The translations under genes and the position numbers were made by a program. DNA of 64,000 nt from Castanea sativa (taxonomy: Eukaryota > Streptophyta > Magnoliopsida > Fagales > Fagaceae). A model generated the notes under the pieces. The model was not told where the DNA came from. It did no database searches and saw only the letters and a program-made list of their open reading frames with translations. Within the stretch, counting starts at the first letter, position 1. Every line of letters begins with the position of its first letter. The DNA is taken from assembly GCF_040712315.1 (NCBI RefSeq), contig NC_134013.1, positions 33,577,001 to 33,641,000 of the forward strand, written 5' to 3'. This document shows, one piece after another, positions 59,916 through 64,000 of the stretch.

Positions 59916-60244
59916 ACGCTCTGTTTGTTTCAGCAATGATGTTTTCTAGAAAATGAGTTATTTTCTAAAAAGCATTTTCTATAAAACTATCTCATTTTTT
60001 AATGTTTGGTAGCAACTTTAAATGAGTTGAAAAACAACCTCATAACTTCCCTTATTTAGCTTGCTGTGAGATAGAGTTGTTTTCCAAAAAAATTTAATGG
60101 AAAACAATCTCCAAAAATAAGCCATACATTTTATGTTGACCAAAGATAATTTTCCTTTGACTCATCTTTTTTTATGCTACCAAACACTGGAAAATAAGGA
60201 AAACTATCTTTACACAAAGTTTTCCATTGAAACAAACGGAGCGT
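59916..60244. mobile_element. MITE with acgctctgtttg-type ends
   Basis: It begins acgctctgtttgtttcagc and ends with the near-complement tgaaacaaacggagcgt. The inner sequence (ttttctagaaaatgagttat, ggaaaacta) is also partly inverted. A fragment of the same family lies in helicase intron 11 at about 36222-36295. Confidence 0.75.
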
Positions 60245-61597
60245 TACACTCTATTTGTTTCACTGGAAAATCTTTTGTAAATATAGTTTTCCACATTTTC
60301 TAGTGTTTGGTAGCACAAAAAAAACTTGGTAAATGGAAAACTATCTTTGGTCAACAGAAAACCCTAATAAAAATAAGGCTTAATTTTTATAGGTTGTTTT
60401 CCAAAAAAAATTTTGGAAAACAATCTCTCTCTCACACGTTGCATCTCTTATAAATATTATCTTCGTCTATAGCCGTGGGAAACATAATTTTTTGGCGCCT
60501 TCTCTCTCTCATGGTAAGTTTTCATACTTTTTCTCTCTTCCCTTTGCTTTTACTCTCCTCACACCCTCATTGTCACTAACTCTGGTCTCTCCTCTTCCCA
60601 TAGATCTCTCTTTCTCTGATTAGATTTTTTTTCCTTCACTGATCGGTCAATAGTTCCTACTTGTAAAGGAGAACAAATTTACAATGGTAATTATTTCATT
60701 CCTCTCTACCAAAATCTCAATTCTTTGCTTTGAATTTCAAGCTCGATTTTCTTTTTTTTTCTAATAAATTTTTGGTTTGATGGATTCCAGGCAGAAGTTA
60801 CATTTTTTTCATACATAAAGTGCAAAAAAATAAAATCAAATAAAATAAAATAAAAAGAAGAAGAAGAAAGAATGAATGAAGTAAAAGATGAAAATTTTAA
60901 ACATAATACCTATATTGCTCTAAATTGCTTTTACATGGGACAATCTTTACCGTGGACTAACAATATTGTTATATAATGAATGATAATTGTTTAGGAGAAT
61001 TGCATTTGTTGGCAAATATTTTTTTGTTGGTAGATACTATTCAGTATTGATATATTATACAGTACATTATGTAAATACATAATTTAGAGTAATATTGAAG
61101 ACTTGTGGTTGACCATAGTAGACAATTAGTATACCAACAAAAAGAGTAGACAATTAAAAGTTATTATTATTTATATTTATTGAAAATGTATTCCCCTATC
61201 AAATTTATATAGACAAATGGTTGATATATGTGTGTGTGTGTGTGTACGTACGTACGTTGTTGTCTATATATATAAACAAGATAAGTGGTAGAGACCATGA
61301 AAACTTGACAACAAATTAATTTTGATTGTATCTATTGTCAAAATTTTAGTGTGAAAACCAAATTCATTCTTGGTTTTTTATTTATGATGATTACATTAAT
61401 TAGTTTACATAATATACATGTTTTGAATTATACAAGAAATATTTAAAAGAAATTGCATACCAAACACCAAAAAACATTCTCAAACTTATTTTCAATGTTG
61501 TTACCAAATACTGGAAAATGAGATAGTTTTCTAGAAAATGCTCTATGGAAAATTAACCATTTTTTCAGAAAATGTTAATGCTAAAACAAACAGAGCG
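60245..61597. mobile_element. larger relative of the preceding MITE, with gene-like cargo
   Basis: The left end (cactctatttgtttcactgg) and right end (gctaaaacaaacagagcg) are inverted, diverged copies of the same terminal type and abut the previous MITE. The interior from about 60440 to 60830 looks like a captured gene start: TATA-like cttataaata, a pyrimidine-rich leader, an ATG at 60684-60686 followed at once by GTAATT, and an acceptor CAG at 60788-60790 before gcagaagttaca. The resulting frame soon stops and I do not recognise it. The rest is AT-rich with a GT/TACG microsatellite at 61227-61256. Confidence 0.5.
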
Positions 61598-62595
61598 TTA
61601 TAGAAACAAAAGATCTTTTCTAATTGTTTTTGCTCAAACAAAATAGGCTTTTCCATCTCAATAGGTATGTCTTCTTTTTTTTTTTTTATAGGAAAACAAT
61701 TTGTTTGTTAATGTACATAATTCTTTTCTTTTTCTTTTTTAATAAAGAAATAAACAGTCTTCTAACACTTTTTTTTATCACAGTCACCGACAATTTGTCT
61801 ATTGATGAGGATTATGCAATTTGTAGTTGGTTTTTGTTGAATTTGAGTAGGTTACTTTTGCTATTCCTTCTTCTTATTATATGGACTTTGAAATACTTTT
61901 CTTTATTTCCATATTTCCTTATCATTATTTTATTTTATTTTTGTATGATATGCATTTGTGGGTTAAAGATTACTCATTATCTAAATAAATAAATAAATAA
62001 AAAAATACTCATTGCTTTTCTTTGATTACAAAATGGAATACTTATTGCTTTTCTTTGATTACAATATTACGTAGAACTTTGTTTAAAAAAAATTGATTAC
62101 AATATTACAGTAAATAAAATTTTGTTTTTTTTTTTTTATAAAAAAAATTGTGCAATTTGGGATTAGTCATTGCTTTTCTTTGATTCTAATATTACAGTTC
62201 GTAGAACTTTGGAGGATAATCTCTTTTTCTTAGTTCGTTTTTTCTTTTTAATAAAAGTCTTTGTATAAAAAAAAAAACATTTGCAATTTGGATAAGTATC
62301 AAATTGGGTTACTCTACTATTAACCAAAAAAGATGAATGTATTAATTATATTGCAATCTTAACCAATAAAAAGATAGTATTAAACTTGACAAATTGTGCA
62401 ATTTGGATAAGATTGCGTTATAATTAATACGTTAAACAGTTTTTTTTTTTTTTGCAATCTTAACCAATGAAAAGATAGTATTGAATTTGACAAACTGTGC
62501 AATTTGGATGAGATTGCAATATAATTAATATGTTAAACAGTATTTTTTTTAGGTGCATTAAACTTGACAAACTACACAAGTTGAATAAGATTGCA
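61598..62595. other. intergenic, no gene seen
   Basis: The 122-codon plus frame at 61624-61992 is a low-complexity hydrophobic stretch from T-rich DNA and is not called. A phrase like tcattgcttttctttgattacaatattac occurs three times (about 62010, 62043, 62168), and accaat.aaaagatagtatt..acttgacaaa..gtgcaatttggat recurs near 62361, 62463 and 62558. Confidence 0.5.
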
Positions 62596-62785
62596 ATATA
62601 ATTAATATGTTTTTTTTTTTGAAAGAGTTTCAACCTATGACATCTGCTCTTGATAATAGTCTTTACTATCAGACCAAGACACCAATCAGTTTTTGGTGTA
62701 GACGGGGATTGAACTCCAAATTTCTTACACAACCATCAGAGACTTTACCAGCTGAGCTAACTGGAATCCACATATAATTAATACG
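62596..62785 (-). mobile_element. tRNA-derived SINE, full length, with 14-bp TSD
   Basis: Read on the minus strand, the body (62771-62610) starts gtggattccagttagctcagctggtaa, i.e. a good A box, has a B-box-like gagttcaatcccc, continues with caccaaaaactgattggtgt and ends gttgaaactctttc plus an A run. Flanks are atataattaatatg (62596-62609) and atataattaatacg (62772-62785), 13 of 14 identical. It is the best-preserved member of the family in the window. It is not a real tRNA gene: no cloverleaf beyond the two boxes. Confidence 0.88.
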
Positions 62786-63169
62786 TTAATAGATTACTTA
62801 GAGAAAGTAATTATATTTAATCTTTACTCTTTTTTTTTTTTGGGTCTTTTTTTAGGATGTCAAGTGGTTGTTAGAAACTTTTCTTTTTTGGTATATAAGA
62901 AAAAAAAAATTCTATCTATGCCTATATTTATCAATTTGTGTAATTCTATGTTGGATTCAATTTATTATTATTATTTTTTTGGAATAACAATGTACATAAC
63001 TACATATCATTAATTGAAACTCCAACAATTTAGCTTTATTTTTCTCAATCGCATCTCTTTCCTAAGAAATTAACTAATTATCCCTAATAGTTTTCATGCC
63101 TTTTAGTACTACAACTTTTTTTAAATGAAAATAAAACTTAAAAATACATTTAAAAAAATGAAATGATGT

Positions 63170-63820
63170 TATTTCTCACGTGAGATCCTTTCCCATAAAA
63201 AAAAAAAATTAAAACTATTTTTTTTTTTTGGAATTTGAAACTTTTGATATGAATGTGTACTTAATGGCCACATTTTGATTTTAGGACTAAGTGGCTACCT
63301 TGTGATGATAAAAAGATATTATCAGGAGCAGATGTAATAGATTGAAACTTTCTATAAAAAAAAAAAAAAAACTAAGTGGCTACCTTTTAAGATTAAAAAA
63401 AAAAAGTTGATAAATCTCATTAAAAAAATTAATTGACAATCGTGGACCTTTTCCATATTTCTTTTGGTAGGCCTTTGAAAATTTTGTTATGGATGTGTAC
63501 TAAGTGGCTGTATTTTGGGACTAAAAAAACTTTGACAATGTGAGAGGCTTTCCAATAAAAAATTAATGATAATTCTAGCTCATTAAAAAAAAGTTCACAA
63601 TCGTGATCCTTTCCCATATAAATAAATTAATAATATTAAAAAAATTCACAATCGTGAGCCTTAATTTCCCATATAAAATAATTAATACTATTTATTTTTT
63701 TTGGGTCTTTTTAGGCATTTGAAATTTTTGTTTTGGAATTTTGCCAATTTATAAAAATTTAAATTAAAAAAAACTTCACAATCGTGAGCCTTTCCCATAT
63801 AAAAATATTAATACACTATT
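63170..63820 (+). repeat. dispersed short repeat, about six copies
   Basis: A motif like ttcacaatcgtgagcctttcccatataaa recurs at about 63178, 63424, 63535, 63593, 63645 and 63775 with variable A-rich spacing. Sequences tttttgggtctttttaggcattt and ttttggaatttga also repeat between copies. There is no coding potential. Confidence 0.7.
63286..63386 (+). mobile_element. 5'-truncated SINE with perfect 16-bp TSD
   Basis: Only the last 69 bp (63302-63370) of the SINE family are present: tattatcaggagcagatgta, gattgaaactttctat, then an A run. The direct repeat actaagtggctacctt flanks it at 63286-63301 and 63371-63386, so this is a genuine truncated insertion and not a decayed copy. Confidence 0.85.
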
Positions 63821-64000
63821 TAAGGTTTTTAAAAAAAAAAAAAAATCTTATCTAGATTCGTTTTTTTACTTTTGTTGCCAAATCATCCAAAGTCCAAAAA
63901 ATAAGAATAAGCAAAATAGTGAACATTTTGCATGGGATCCAAACAAAATAAAACCAAATAGAGGATTTTTTTTTCTTCCCCTAAAGGTTAATACTAAATT

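Noticed and set aside
61624..61992. 122-codon hydrophobic plus frame
   Set aside because: Derived from T-rich low-complexity DNA; no conserved motif or context.
62610..62771. Possible tRNA gene on the minus strand (A- and B-box-like)
   Set aside because: Arms do not form a cloverleaf, there is an A-rich tail and a TSD: it is a SINE.

Overview
The window reads as nuclear DNA of a woody eudicot. It is AT-rich, has long introns with canonical GT..AG borders, holds two recognisable plant genes with intact reading frames, and is otherwise dominated by layered transposable elements. Species cannot be fixed from the sequence alone; a tree of the oak/walnut type is only a guess.

Two genes look functional. 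(1) 12197-14563, minus: a single-exon G-type lectin receptor-like kinase with a non-RD kinase domain. (2) 34903-51035, minus: a 12-exon DEAD-box RNA helicase of the RH10/DDX47/Rrp3 type, spliced by eye into an uninterrupted 440-residue protein. Its promoter carries a telo box and TGGGCT (site II) motifs, as expected for a ribosome-biogenesis gene. Its introns have absorbed several LINE fragments, one of them with a MITE nested inside it.

Layout. 1-1262: end of a CACTA transposon. 1594-3149: a fold-back MITE, a tRNA-derived SINE with target-site duplication (TSD) and a near-perfect hairpin. About 3510-9150: a minus-strand, gag-only Copia-type LTR element with PBS and PPT. 10180-11330: a degenerate copy of the kinase gene's 3' end and an exon relic of a DRG-type GTPase. 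14682-15016: a MITE abutting the kinase gene's TATA box. 17678-33377: a 15.7-kb structure bounded by about 230-bp terminal inverted repeats and a perfect 9-bp TSD, read as a giant Mutator-like element (MULE). It contains a two-exon plant-mobile-domain (PMD) pseudogene, a smaller TIR element that captured an LRR receptor-kinase fragment, a hAT element and several duplications. 33719-34297: a second hAT MITE. 52099-52843: a solo LTR with a 5-bp TSD. 54963-57525: a rearranged endogenous caulimovirid relic between TA-repeats. 57526-64000: MITEs, SINEs and short dispersed repeats without a convincing gene.

No rRNA, real tRNA gene, CRISPR array or bacterial operon is visible. The strongest Part 2 items are the giant PMD-bearing MULE, the rearranged viral relic in TA-repeats, the captured receptor-kinase fragment, the gag-only LTR element, and the helicase gene whose frame survives repeated LINE insertion.
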